Shown piece by piece: positions 30,247 through 40,848 of a stretch of 47,349 nucleotides of DNA. How positions within the stretch are numbered: position 1 is the first letter of the stretch; every line of letters begins with the position of its first letter. This stretch comes from Scleroderma bovista. Its lineage: Eukaryota; Basidiomycota; Agaricomycetes; Boletales; Sclerodermataceae. The notes below the pieces were generated by a model. That model had not been told where the DNA came from and searched no databases. It saw only the letters and a list, made by a program, of their open reading frames with translations. The stretch lies in assembly GCA_037178675.1 (NCBI GenBank), contig JAYMGJ010000494.1, positions 1 to 47,349 of the forward strand, in the 5' to 3' direction. A program made the position numbers and the translations under genes.

Positions 30247-30500
30247 CTCATTGCATACAATTTCATTACCATCCATTTGTATTCATGAAAGCATGTAATA
30301 GTGTTACAGTTTTGAATGATATGTTATGCACTTGAAATCCACTGCCAAACCACATCCTTCATCACTGCAATCTCACCATGCTTGAACCCCATTTCTTTCA
30401 GCTCTGAAACCCAAATGTAACTAATTGTGTTTGAGCTGGTGTAGCCATTTTCATCGAGCTTGTGGTAGACCACATTACTGAGTGAGTATTCACCACAGAA

Positions 30501-31842
30501 CTATTTTAATGTTAGGTGTGGTCCAGGTGCCGCCAATCTGGGGAGTAGTAGATCAGGGTCAGTATCACCGGCTGTCCTAGTAATAGAATGTGGAGGGGAG
30601 GGTGCTGGGTTTGCTGCCACAGCAGCTGGGGGACAGAAAATACCAATTACCTCTTGTGGAACATTGATATTGAAGATGGGGGTGCTTGGTCCAGGCTGTT
30701 GGTTGTGCTCATTGATGCACCATTGGAGTAGAGGTGATGTTTTGCCAAGTTGACCTAAACAAAAGTTGTTGAACTTTGCATGATTTGGTGGCTTCTCCAA
30801 GTCTGCAAATTGGGGGCCATGTTGCTGATCTGAGATGAATAAGTGTGACTAGCAAATAAAAAAAGTATATACCCATGCTGCGGCCCAGATAGCAAAATGG
30901 TTGTGACTGAGGGGATGTGCTTGGAGTTTTTGAGATGGATGAAGCAATGACCGGTGCTGCATCCCCCTTTCAAACATTCCCAGTGGCTTCACAACAGCTT
31001 GATCTTCTCATTGGTATCCCTATTCAGTGCTGTCTCCTTCATGATCTTCTTACCACCCTTGGTCTTGCCAGACTTCTTCTGTATACCTTTGCCTTTCCCT
31101 TCTACAAGTTTAGGTCATGTATATATGCAGGGAACAGAATCAAATACACATGCCTTAGCGAGCTTTGTCTCAATTTTAATGTTTGCAGCGGCCTCCTTTG
31201 GCTTCAAAGCATGGGTGATAAGGAACTTGTAGTCATTGTTGGTATGTAGTTGCATTTGAGAGGATTGATAGTGCAAAATACTCCATGAGAAGATGTAGTC
31301 ATTGAAATTGATAAGCTCGGGGAAAAACCTGAGAGATCTTCTCCAGCAGTTGTGCCTTGGCAGTGTCCCACTCATGGTCAGACTTTATCTGGAGAAATGT
31401 GTTGCTGGGCTTGCACTGCTTCTTGGGTTTCTTCATTTCTACTTCCAAGAAGATGACAAGGTAGAACATGACAGATATGGTCTTTGGTAGTGGTTCTGAG
31501 GCGTATATACTATAATGAGTCAATATATATGGCTAGCAAAACAAACTGACCTGGTTCCTTGACAGCTTCCACCTGTGCCTTCTTTAAAGGCCATCCCCTC
31601 TTCTTTGGGATGGTTGGTGGTGTGGGTTCACTAGCTACCGACGGGTGAGCTGAGGGGTCATTGGGGATGACATCAGGGTCGGGTGCAGCTGCTGTCCTGC
31701 CAGTGCCTTCTGCAGGTCCTGAGTACAACTGATCCTGATGATGGTCGTCATTTGAGAAATTGTTGTCAAATATAGATGTAGATGTCTCCATCTGCATGAT
31801 AGTATCAAGCAGGCCCATCATGTAGAGGTAGCAGCAGGCCAA
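30501..31842 (-). pseudogene. Spliced gene of unknown function, decayed
   Basis: Minus-strand pieces form one protein. It starts MACCYLYMMGLLD, with acidic and Pro-rich sequence up to KKRGWPLKKAQVEAV; an intron begins at GTCAGT. Next come EVEMKKPKKQCKPSNTFLQ, KSDHEWDTAKAQLLEKISQV, DYIFSWSI, MQLHTNNDYKFLITHALKPK, a Lys-rich GKGKGIQKKSGKTKGGKK part and a SHWEC...CSTGHCFIHLKN part. A 1-base frameshift near 31320 and a TGA at 30991-30989 interrupt it. I do not recognise a domain. Coherent phrases across exons argue that it was a real gene. It may have belonged to a transposon, given its neighbours. Confidence 0.4.
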
Positions 31843-31859
31843 TGTAGTGCATTATTTTT

Positions 31860-32309
31860 ATTTCCAAAGTAGTCTACACATCATGTGTCACTGTTAAGGT
31901 TTTTGCCAACGGCTGTAATATGCAGCACAATCTTTTCAGGGATTGTTCATATGATTCCATGATAATATTTAATTTGATCTATCAACCCTTTCCTTAATTG
32001 ACACCCTAGCCTGTCATCATACATTGGAATAATATCCTAGTAGCTAGTGAAGCCTATGAACTGATGACAACTCATCTGGGGTCCTCTGTCTGCTGGCCCA
32101 TGATACTTGGCTGATTTTCACCCTTGGGTGGCCATGTAAGACAGCCTAAGTGGGTGCATGGGCTTCAAAAGAGTAGTGCAAGTTTAGTGAAAGCATAGGA
32201 AAAAGTGTAGTAGAAGTCTAGCAAAACAATGTAGGAAAAGTGTGATGTTGATTGGGAAAAATGAGTATAGCAAAAAAGCATAGTGGAAGTGATGTGTAGT
32301 AATTGATCT
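31860..32309. other. Gene-free stretch with an AGCAAAAGTGTAG-type degenerate repeat
   Basis: Between 32165 and 32300 short imperfect repeats of the type AGTGCAAGTTTAG / AGCATAGGAAAAAGTGTAG occur. No gene is visible. The stretch leads into the satellite remnant at 32310. Confidence 0.4.
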
Positions 32310-32428
32310 GATTTTGTGCAAATCATGGATACCTTGAAAAACATACCATCTGAGTTGCATAAATCACATATAGCAGGAAACTATGATTTGCATTGTATTT
32401 TGTGCACACCATATGCACTGATTTACCC
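32310..32428. repeat. Left remnant of the 24-bp palindromic satellite
   Basis: Degenerate GATTTGTGCAAATCA-type units with the same CATACCATCTGA and ATATGCACTGATTT phrases as the array at 37012-37960. This shows that Harbinger element 2 inserted into the satellite. Confidence 0.75.
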
Positions 32429-32431
32429 ATT

Positions 32432-32484
32432 AGTGGTACTCAGAGTGGCACTGGAACCACTCTGGAACTGTTCTGGAATCAGAA
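32432..32484 (+). repeat. Left end of Harbinger 2 with 11-bp iterons
   Basis: The end reads as roughly 11-bp steps: AGTGGTACTCAG, AGTGGCACTGG, AACCACTCTGG, AACTGTTCTGG, AATCAG. The first 17 bases are the exact inverse of the right end. The iterations resemble a helically phased binding-site array. Confidence 0.7.
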
Positions 32485-32523
32485 TTTGCAACGCCGCATC
32501 ACCATGGCGGGGTTTGAAAAGTG

Positions 32524-34305
32524 ATGTCTCCCCTACGACCTAACATTTGGCGCTCTGCTCGACTACGGACCATCTCTACTCGACCTATGGCCTCTTCAAG
32601 TGAACAACCCCACCAAGGGGGAGCCAAAAGGCCCCCTGGGAACTCAGGTTCTGGTTGTGTATCGACCACCAAATCTACTTGCGGTGGGAGCAAGGGGAAG
32701 ACCCTGGCCAGATCCAGCCAGCAAGCCATCATTGCTACTGAAAATGTGCCTGTGGAAAGCCCTCAGTTGAAGAATATCAGCTGGGATGCTAGTACTCGCA
32801 CTGATATCCTTGTTGACTGGCTGCTTAGCCACCCTTCAAACTGGAGAATTCTTTTCAGCAATAAAAACTTGGGGGGTGCTCCACCTTCATCCAATGAGGG
32901 GCCAGTTGGCCACAACAAGAAAGAAGTCCAATCGTTAATCGCTGAAGCTGTATTCAAGAATGATTCACAGTACAAGGATGCATATGCAGCGGCCCCAGCA
33001 AAATTCCAAGCCAGTGTAGGCAATCGCATTACTACGTGAGTTTCCCTCCATGCTCCAATCCAAGATCTGTTAATAGTCATTTAGGTTAAAGGGATTATAT
33101 CGCAAATGTCGTGCAGCTTTAAGCAGTCAGGGGAAGGTGTCATTCCTGGACATCCAAATTATTCAAACCTCCATCGTATGTTATTTGATCAATTCAGTGA
33201 AACTACCCACACTAATCAGCATGTAACTCCTACAGAAGCTGTTCTTCACACCATGCCCTGGTATGACAACCTACATTCCATCTGGCAGGGAAACCCCTCA
33301 TTCAACTCTGACCTGGTCAATTCCACACTGGTCAAAAACTCAGACAGTTACATGAGCACCTTTCCAAACAAAACAGCAGCGGGGACACCCACCACTCCAG
33401 GAGAGGAAAGGGACTGTTTGGATGGTGGAGGTGAGATGTGAGACGATCAACAATTTGAGGAATTGTTGATCGTCGGAGAATTTGAGGACGGAGAAATCGA
33501 GGACAAGGAACCTCACCATGAGGGTCCAGTGATGAATGAGGGTGAAGCATTTGGAGATCCCGGATTTGATCAGGAGGGGATGGACTTTGGCAATGAGGAG
33601 CAAGATGTGGACATGGACTCAGTATCCATGTGAGGAGATCAGGTGCGTTTCCATTGAAACATCACTAATGGAATATCGCTGATGTATCAACAGGGTCAAC
33701 TTCATCTCACACCAGAACCACCAGCTGTTCAACAGCCACAATTTTCTGTTCTTCGCCAGTCTCGCACCCCCATTTCAGATAACTGCTCTGCATTCCGCAG
33801 CTCACCATACCTTCATCCCCCCACTTCTGCAGGAAGTGCCATCTCCACAGCATTGTCCTCGTCCGGCCCTTCCTGAAGAGGGAAGACATCATTTTCTACA
33901 TCATCCAAGACACCTTCAATGAAGGCGAGTTCTTTCCCAACCAGCCACAACAATGTATCTCAATTTCAAGGCCAGGTCAGCAATATGAGTCAAGAAGCCG
34001 AGTCGATGCTAGCATCATTGTCTTCTTCTAAGACTACGTGGTACATTGCAAAGATGGAGTTTATTCTGAAGGACCGGGAGCTTGAGTTCAAGAAGGAGCA
34101 ACTCAAGATACAATCAAAAGATATGGAGGTTAAGCACCACCAGGAGCAGGAGCTCAAGAAGCTTGACATTGAGCTGAAGAATGCCAAAGAAAATGCCTTC
34201 AAGAGGGAGGCCGAAACCCTTCAGCTTAAAATCCAGCTCACTGAGCTCATGAAGATCAACAACAGCTCAGGCTCCTCGTTGACTTCCTTCGATCCCCCTG
34301 CTTAG
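32524..34305 (+). pseudogene. Harbinger 2 Myb-like accessory protein, several TGA codons
   Basis: Exons run about 32524-33035, 33085-33642 and 33694-34305, with introns at 33036-33084 and 33643-33693. The domain resembles fungal Harbinger Myb partners: SWDASTRTDILVDWLLSHPSNWRILF, GNRITT..LKGLYRKCRA, FKQSGEGVIPGHPNYSNLHRMLFDQF and PWYDNLHSIWQGNPSF. A middle acidic segment follows, then a C-terminal charged helix (about 34040-34270) predicted to be a coiled coil. TGA occurs at 33439-33441, 33631-33633 and 33874-33876, and a 1-base frameshift lies near 33115. Similarity continues in frame after each TGA, so all are treated as lesions. Confidence 0.72.
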
Positions 34306-35306
34306 GCCCGGCCTCCTGGTGTCCTGCTTGTATCTTTTGTCTTGACTTGTCTCGGCCCATCTTACCTTCTTTCTTGTTGTATCATGTTCTGGTGCCGGTG
34401 TGCCTTGTATGCATTCGTGTCATTTCATATTGCTTCTCCATCCCCCCCTGCACTTACTGATCAGTACTGTATCCAGATCCAATGTAGCACTTGTTTGGTC
34501 TGCAGAATGTGCGCTGCGATGCAAGTGTCAGCTCCAAGATCAACCCTGTCACTCAGATTGCGATTGCAGACCCCCCCCCCTCCCCACTGATGTTTACTCC
34601 TACAGTTCAATAGATCCAACTTATGTCCCCCCAGGGCGCTGTTCAACTTGTGCAAGTCCTTGCGCGCTCGTTATTTTCCATTTCTCCTTACCGATACATT
34701 CATCTAATCCACACGCAGGCAACAGAAATTTCAACTTCTTTTATCGAACAATTTTACTCATCAATTCTCGCCCATTTGTTACTTATTTTCAGAGTGGCAT
34801 ATACTCAAGGCTCAAGCCTGTTCACCTTATCCAGACTCATCTAATTCGCATGCGGGCAATGGGAGTCACTTGTCTGAACGTTAGACACCTTTGAAGTGAA
34901 CATACGACCTATTCAGACCAGTGCCCTCGCTCACTGCCTCCTCCCTATTATTATACCATATCTGCACGCTCACACTTGTCTCCCTCATCCTTGTGACTTT
35001 CTCTCCTTGCTAACACCACATCGGGCAGACCTCTAGGGACCATGTCTGCATCCCAGCCACATTCTGACCAACAGGCTCCCCCTACTGAGGCCTCTTGCTG
35101 GGACAGTGACAAAATGTCCACCCTTAGGCTTGACATATACATCTATGACTATTGCACCAAGCATGGATTCTCTAACACTGCAGGAACTTCAACATGATGC
35201 AGATATATCTCCAGATTCCTATCCTCCGATCAACACAAAATGGGGCCTGCTATTCAAGTCCATCCTCCCTCTTGCCATCCCCCCCCCCTCTCCTTGACCT
35301 CCACAT
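34306..35306. other. Gap between convergent Harbinger 2 genes
   Basis: I see no gene between the two stop codons. The DNA is pyrimidine-rich on plus with short C runs (34570-34580, 35280-35288). It probably holds the 3' untranslated regions of both genes. Confidence 0.5.
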
Positions 35307-36821
35307 TTAATAGGTATGCTCTCGTCCAAGAAATTGGAACAGTTGGTCTAACAACTTCATCCGAAACTGCTGACCTGGTGTTCCAACAGCTTCTGCAACT
35401 GCAACTGCATCATTGTCATCCATGCCTTCTCCCTCCCTCATTGCCCACTTGCTTGAAGGTTCCACAATACTGCCCATTTCCTCCTCAAATCGGATGATCA
35501 TGTTGTGCAAAATGATGCAGCAAATCACGCAGTACACCACCACTTTAATGTCCTTTTCATTCCAGATCCTCAAGCACAGCTTGCGGAGGCTTTGGAATTG
35601 GCCCTTCAATGCAGCAAATGCATGTTCAACACACACACGGATCTTTTGGTGCTATCAGCATGCATACTGGGATGAGGTAAGTACATACCTTTGAAAGGTA
35701 CTTATTGTACAGATTTTGATCTCGAGTTAACCACCCTCCCCTAGGTTTTTTGAAGGGGATGGTGCACCACATTTCTGAAGGGTACGCACTGTCTGCCCAA
35801 GTCCAGTGGTCGTGTGCGATCATCCTTTTGGGATCCGATGCCACTGCAGTACCCTGAAATGCCCATGCATCATGGACACTTCCAGGGTGTCCAAGCCCAT
35901 AGTCAACCACAAGTAGGTTGTGCAGCATTATGACAAGCTATGACATGTAAGTTGGTTTTATTCCACATGTGTTGGAGTACATACCTGACAGTTCAATGAA
36001 TATCTGCATTTTCTATCATAGAATGTTTCCCCGAATATATGGGGCTTTTTGAAGAGTGGAATGGATGAACCGTCCGTAGCGAACACACCATTCCTCCATG
36101 CAGGGCATGCACGTGATTCAGTGAAGGTGCGAGCTCTCTCCATATCCTCTGAGTCATGGGGGGGCATATTAACGAACGTATCATGCTCATCCAGTATCGC
36201 CACCATTACTCTGTTGGAAAAATTAACAACCGATCCCACGCTAAATCCAGCCCACTGAGCCACATCCTCCAATGATGCAGCATTCTCATAATGCCCTGCA
36301 CGGAAGAGGAAAACTGCTAGTTGGATTGCAACTGGCGCCTGGCGGTTGTCCGAGTTATTATGGAATATTGGATGACCACTGATTTGGTCAAGAATATGAT
36401 CGAAAATTTCTGGCCAAACGTGAAGGCATCCGAGGAATAGGTGGGGCTGATGGTCGGCAAAATGGTCGAGCAGGCACAGCTGGGATGCCCGCATCATTGG
36501 CACAGCAGGTTTCACAAGAATGCGTGCTCACTCTATTTCATCTCTGAGAGCCCCGATCGTGTTTAGAAACTGAGCATACCGCCTATCTCGCTCCACTGTC
36601 AAGTCATCGGAAGTGCTGGAGTCAAAATCTGTCGAGATCAGAGAGATCGGAGACGGTGGGGTGATGCAGAAGAGGAAGTCTGGATCCCCGGAAGTTGAGG
36701 TTGAGTCGCTCTCACTGCTATCAATTTCACAACATGCATTTTCCAGCCTAGATTGTGCTACTTCCAGGCTGGTTTCATCAAGCTGATTGAGGAGGCTTTC
36801 ATGGAGAGATTTACGAGGCAT
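35307..36821 (-). pseudogene. Harbinger 2 DDE transposase, one in-frame TGA
   Basis: Exons 36821-35985, 35937-35689 and 35642-35307 (introns 47 and 46 bp, GTATGT donors) add up to exactly 474 codons. The N-terminal region is acidic. The helix-turn-helix part is PVAIQLAVFLFRAGHYENAASLEDVAQWAGFS. Catalytic aspartates lie in NGVFATDGSSIPLF and DYGLGHPGSVHDAWAF, followed by HWTWADSAYPSEMW; the glutamate is in VCVEHAFAALKGQF. One TGA (36530-36528) interrupts DEIE|ARILVKPAVPM, where arginine fits the frame. Otherwise the gene is intact, so a single base change separates it from an open transposase frame. Confidence 0.88.
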
Positions 36822-36944
36822 AGATCTAAAGACTTAGCTATTTGATTTTTGGATACAACATATACTAATGAATTCTGAGTCCAACTAGGTGCCACACCAT
36901 TCGGCACGTCGGAGCTAAAAGCAGGCCTGTCCACAGAGCCAACT

Positions 36945-37011
36945 TCAGAGTGCTGCCAGAGTGCGTCCAGAGCACCTCCAGAGCGGTTCCAGAACCACTC
37001 TGAGTACCACT
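36945..37011 (-). repeat. Right end of Harbinger 2 with 11-bp iterons
   Basis: On plus it reads TCAGAGTGCTG, CCAGAGTGCGT, CCAGAGCACCT, CCAGAGCGGTT, CCAGAACCACT, CTGAGTACCACT: six successive steps of 11-12 bp sharing CCAGAG. The last 17 bases invert the left end. Confidence 0.75.
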
Positions 37012-37960
37012 ATTGATTTGCACAAATCAGAGGGTATGGTTTTGTGCAAATAGTTGTTTGTATGATTTGCGCAAATCAGTGAGTATGGTGTGCGCAAGTC
37101 AGATGAAATGGTTTTGCGCACACTATACCCACTGATTTGTGCAAAACCATACCCTCTGAGTTGCTCACACCATACCCACTGATTTGTGCAAAACCATGCA
37201 CACTGATTTGCACACACCATACCCTCTGACTTGCGCACACCATACACACTTATTTGCACAAATCACATATACATTGATTTTCAAAAACCATACACACTGA
37301 ATTGCCCAAATCATACAAACCATGATTTGTGCAAATCAATGGTGTGCACAAGTCAGAGGGTATGTGTGTGCAAATCAGAGGGTATGGTTTTGCACAAATA
37401 ATGGTTTGAATGATTTGCGCAAACCAGTGTGTATAGTTTGCGCAAATCACTGGGTATGTGATTTGCACAAATCACTGGGTATGGTGTGTGCAAGTTGCGC
37501 AAATCACACATACCATGATTTGTGCAAATCAGAGGGTATGGTGTGCGCAAATAATGGTTTGTATGATTTGCGCAAATCAATGGGTATGTGATTTGTGAAA
37601 ATCAGTGTGTATAGTTTGCACAAATCAATGGGTATGTGATTTGTGAAAATCAGTGTGTATAGTTTGCGCAAATCAATGGGTATGTGATTTGCGCAAATCA
37701 GTGTGTATAGTTTGCGCAAATCAATGGGTATGTGATTTGCGCAAATCAGTGTGTATAGTTTGCGCAAATCAGAGGGTACGGTGTGTGCAAGTCAGAGGAT
37801 ATGGTTTTGTGCAAATCACACATACCATGATTTGCGCAAATCAGAGGGTGCAAGTCAGAGGGTATGGTTTTGCACAAATCAGTGTGTATAGTTTGCGCAA
37901 ATCATACAAACCATGATTTGCGCAAATGAATGGGTATGGGGTTTGCGCAAATTTCTTGTG
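37012..37960. repeat. 24-bp palindromic satellite array
   Basis: About 38 units of near 24 bp are built on the palindrome TTTGCGCAAA followed by TCA.TG.GTATG. Many are arranged as 48-bp pairs (37640-37770 is the cleanest part). Some units are inverted, with CATACC..CTGATTTGCG orientation around 37110-37260. Because 24 is divisible by three, stop-free frames appear on both strands. These are a by-product and not genes. Confidence 0.9.
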
Positions 37961-38043
37961 AAAATCTCTTATTTTGCGCCAAATAGTGGATCAAATATTG
38001 GGATAACCCTGTCCAACCCTAACCAACTTAACAAATAGATATA

Positions 38044-38390
38044 GAATGGTGGAGCTATTCAAAATATCGGAATGCCGGCACTGGGCGCCTAAAAATGACA
38101 TTTCAGCGCTAAAATTGTTTCTTCTCTTCTTTCCTTCGTTTCTCCTTCAATTCTTCAGCTTCTTTGCTCGTTCATAATGGACATTATTCCTTCAGTTTCT
38201 TCTGCTTCTTGGCGGTTCTTGTGCGAGTGATGACTGTCAGCATTGGCAATCATCTCTTGCATCAGAATAGTCTTCTTGTGCGATAGATGGCTACGATGAG
38301 GGTCCGTTGTGCTTATCCTTCGCATAAGGATCATTTGATATAAATGTTATCTTCCATGTTCACTGTACCAAACCTGTTTGGTGCATGACA
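38044..38390 (-). repeat. Family C LTR fragment
   Basis: This matches the right-hand 390 bases of the repeat at 1702-3781, with the same end GTTTGGTGCATGACA, but the rest is missing. It is less decayed than copy 1 at several CpG sites (GCCGGCACTGGGCGCC). Confidence 0.85.
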
Positions 38391-38880
38391 CTGTGAGGCA
38401 GGGCATGTGGCCTTTCCTTAGACTTCCGCTGGCTGTCAAATGTCATGGGAGGGGCTAGTGGGGGTTCAAGTATGACATACTTGGATGCTGCTTTGTTCTG
38501 GGGTGATCGAAATGAACCAGCGTGGCTGTCAGGCCCTGCCTTGAGGTGTGGCAGGTGCTGGCCGTTTGGGCGTCCGTGAGAGTGAGTGGCTCAATAGACC
38601 ATCACCAGAGATGAGTTCCGCACGACTCCATCTGTGTAGGTTAAGGATGGGGTAATTATATAGGAAGCTTTCGGACTTTCATGCTGGATGGTTTTCTTCT
38701 CGGGCGATGGTCACTTAGCTGGATGGGGTTGGTACCTGGTCAAGCTGGGAGCAGCAGGAAATTATTGTTCTCAATTTTCGTTCAAAAGATCCTCCCTACT
38801 GGGCTTGTAGCCGGTTTTGGGTTGATTGCTCATCGTTCATGTAATGACGGACATGGCAGCAAGGGAGTGATGTGCCACTT
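38391..38880. other. No gene recognised
   Basis: I see only short open frames without family resemblance. A 104-residue frame at 38681-38995 overlaps the relic that follows and does not look coding. Confidence 0.4.
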
Positions 38881-38888
38881 GACTGTAC

Positions 38889-40189
38889 ATGGGAGTACCA
38901 TTTACAGTGAAGAATGGGGACAAGATATTAATTGGCAGTCATGTGATATTTTACAAAGATGGCAAAGTCAGTTCATCTCTTTTATTTTCTCTTGACTACT
39001 GTAAAGTATTGAAATTGTTGCAGTCATGCATAGGTTGTGTTCAAGAAATCTTACTTTCAACAGACTGTGCATGCAAGGTTGAATATGTTGCCATTCAACT
39101 ATTTTCATTTGGATCAACATTACATCCACTTCTTCAAGTTCCATGTCTTGAGCTAATAGATATGGAGATGGTTGTTCCTGGAGAGGTGAGTTAATTTCTA
39201 CAATCAATTTATATTATTAACATCAGTTAGGAAATACTGTGTTTAGTGAACCTTCAACACGATTGCATAGCATCTCAGTGCAAATTAGCACAATAGAAAC
39301 ATCAGAGACAAGAGAGGTTGGAAACTGCCCGCACAATGTCTGTGATTCAGCATGAACCCACTCCCCACTATTTCCTCAATGTATGGTCAATCCATAACTA
39401 TGATGCCATATGGTCATGCCTCCCAGAAGGCCTTCAGCATAGCTCAGTATGTGTCACAAATATTGCTGAGGTCCCACAAATGCTGTCAAGCAAATCCATC
39501 AGAAAAATAATACCACAGGCAAGACTAACCAGGAAAAAGAGCTGTTGGGAAGTGAGGCTCCTGCTGCCTTTGATCAACAGGCACAGAGATCCAAGAAGAA
39601 AGGAAAGCAGAAGGCAGCTACCAAACCCACCAAACCCACTCCACCTCCAGCTGTGGTATTGCCTTCATCATCAGGCACACAGTGTAATCAACCCCCCACC
39701 CCAGTTCATTTCTCTTCTTCTGTCTCCACACATGCTCAATATGCAGAGCCTGGACCATCTTCATTGGTGGCTGTACAAGCTCCATTACCACTGCCTGTAT
39801 CATCCTACTCACCAGCCACATCATCAATGGGCATGTCAATGTCATCTTATCCAGCACCAGTCCCTAACCAGTACCCATCATCCTGCTATCATCACCCACC
39901 TGTTACACCTTCCTGGAACTTCCAACAAATCTAACCATATCAGCACCATTCCTCTATTGACTTGCATCAAGGACAATATGCAGCCCTGCATCAATTGCCC
40001 ATTCAGCAGAATCCATTACCACAAGGACACCATTTGCAGGTGCCTCAATATCAAAGTCAAGCTCAGGTTCTCTCTGATGTCCATGCTTCTCAAAGTAATG
40101 ACATGCACCATCCTTTATTACCACATACTATACACCCTTTTGCACAGCAAGGCTATGTCTACAATCCTGATGATTTTAATTTACCATAA
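38889..40189 (+). pseudogene. Decayed transposase-associated protein, possibly Plavaka/CACTA-like
   Basis: Pieces in changing frames read as one protein. The first is VKNGDKILIGSHVIFYKDGKV, then CIGCVQEILLS and FSFGSTLHPLLQVPCLELID up to a GTGAGT donor at 39186. The next exon has NLQHDCIASQCKLA, RQERLETARTM and NVWSIHNYDAIWSCLP. A long Pro/Ser/Gln/His-rich tail (39545-40189) is broken by TAA at 39932-39934. The QHDC..C, RQER.ET and N..SIHN phrases recall the C-terminal part of fungal Plavaka-type (CACTA-like) transposase proteins, but I am not certain. No catalytic core is visible. Confidence 0.4.
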
Positions 40190-40314
40190 TGTCCTTTTTA
40201 TTCAATGCAATTCTGTATAATTAACATTTGTTTTCAATCATATGAAAAATGGTGGTGGGAGGCTGCTGCAGAGTCTGCATTGCACTGCTGAGGCATGCCA
40301 TTTTAATGCATATA

Positions 40315-40592
40315 GGTGTTTAGTGTATCCATGGTAATGGTCTATAGAAGTAATACCCTATGTGATTGACTTAAAGCATGAAAGTCAGAGGTTAGGGGGC
40401 ACTGACTTGCCATCACAAGTCTGCTTTGGCTTCTGAAGAGATGGTCACTAACCCCTTGAATCCAATGTCTTGTACAATTGGAGTGATCAATCCAGTAGGA
40501 GGTTTAGTGTATCCATGGTAATGGTCTATAGAAATAATACCCTATGTGATTGACTTAAAGCATGAAAGTCGGAGGTTAGGGGGGCACTGGCT
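40315..40592 (+). repeat. Direct repeat of about 90 bp, 184 bp apart
   Basis: The block GTTTAGTGTATCCATGG ... GGTTAGGGGGCACTG occurs at 40318-40408 and again at 40502-40592 with few changes. Between them is unrelated sequence with a TCTTGTACAATTGGAG phrase. The origin is unknown. Confidence 0.8.
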
Positions 40593-40848
40593 TAATAAGA
40601 CTGAGTTGCTCCTTTGGCTGGATATCAGGCATGTTCACATTTGTGTCTCCCCCCATACACACATCATTTCACTCATTTATTCTTTGCATGACTATCATAC
40701 AGGTTTCAGCATAAAATAAGTCGAAATTCCAACTGTCAATTGTGCAAGTGTTCCGTGCAAAGATGTTGTGTGTGAGGGTGCAAACAAACCAAAATACATC
40801 TTGTTTTTATTGTTTTTATCTGTCAAACTTGCACCCCCCGTTCTCACC

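Larger units (their letters stand above)
32432..37011. mobile_element. PIF/Harbinger DNA transposon (element 2)
   Basis: This 4.6-kb element has inverted ends AGTGGTACTCAGAGTGG and CCACTCTGAGTACCACT, flanked by ATT at 32429-32431 and 37012-37014. It contains a Myb-like gene on plus (32524-34305) and a DDE transposase gene on minus (36821-35307), convergent as in element 1 but only distantly similar in sequence. Both genes carry TGA lesions. The 11-bp iterated motifs at both ends are described separately. The 3-bp duplication fits Harbinger, although ATT is not the usual TNA. Confidence 0.88.

Noticed and set aside
3855..36530. Stop-codon reassignment or selenocysteine at TGA
   Set aside because: Standard genes here end in TGA too (for example 19978 and 45057), no insertion element was seen, and CpG decay explains the pattern more simply.
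32432..37011. Unit with a 2-bp TA duplication (Tc1/mariner type)
   Set aside because: The catalytic core is DDE_Tnp_4 (Harbinger) with a Myb-like partner, and ATT on both sides fits a 3-bp duplication.
37250..37916. Several 70-90 residue frames on both strands
   Set aside because: They are translations of the 24-bp satellite, which has a period divisible by three.
39318..40220. 300-residue frame as one protein
   Set aside because: Only its first third matches the relic; afterwards the neighbouring frame (39545-40189), with its Pro/Gln-rich tail, is the coherent one.
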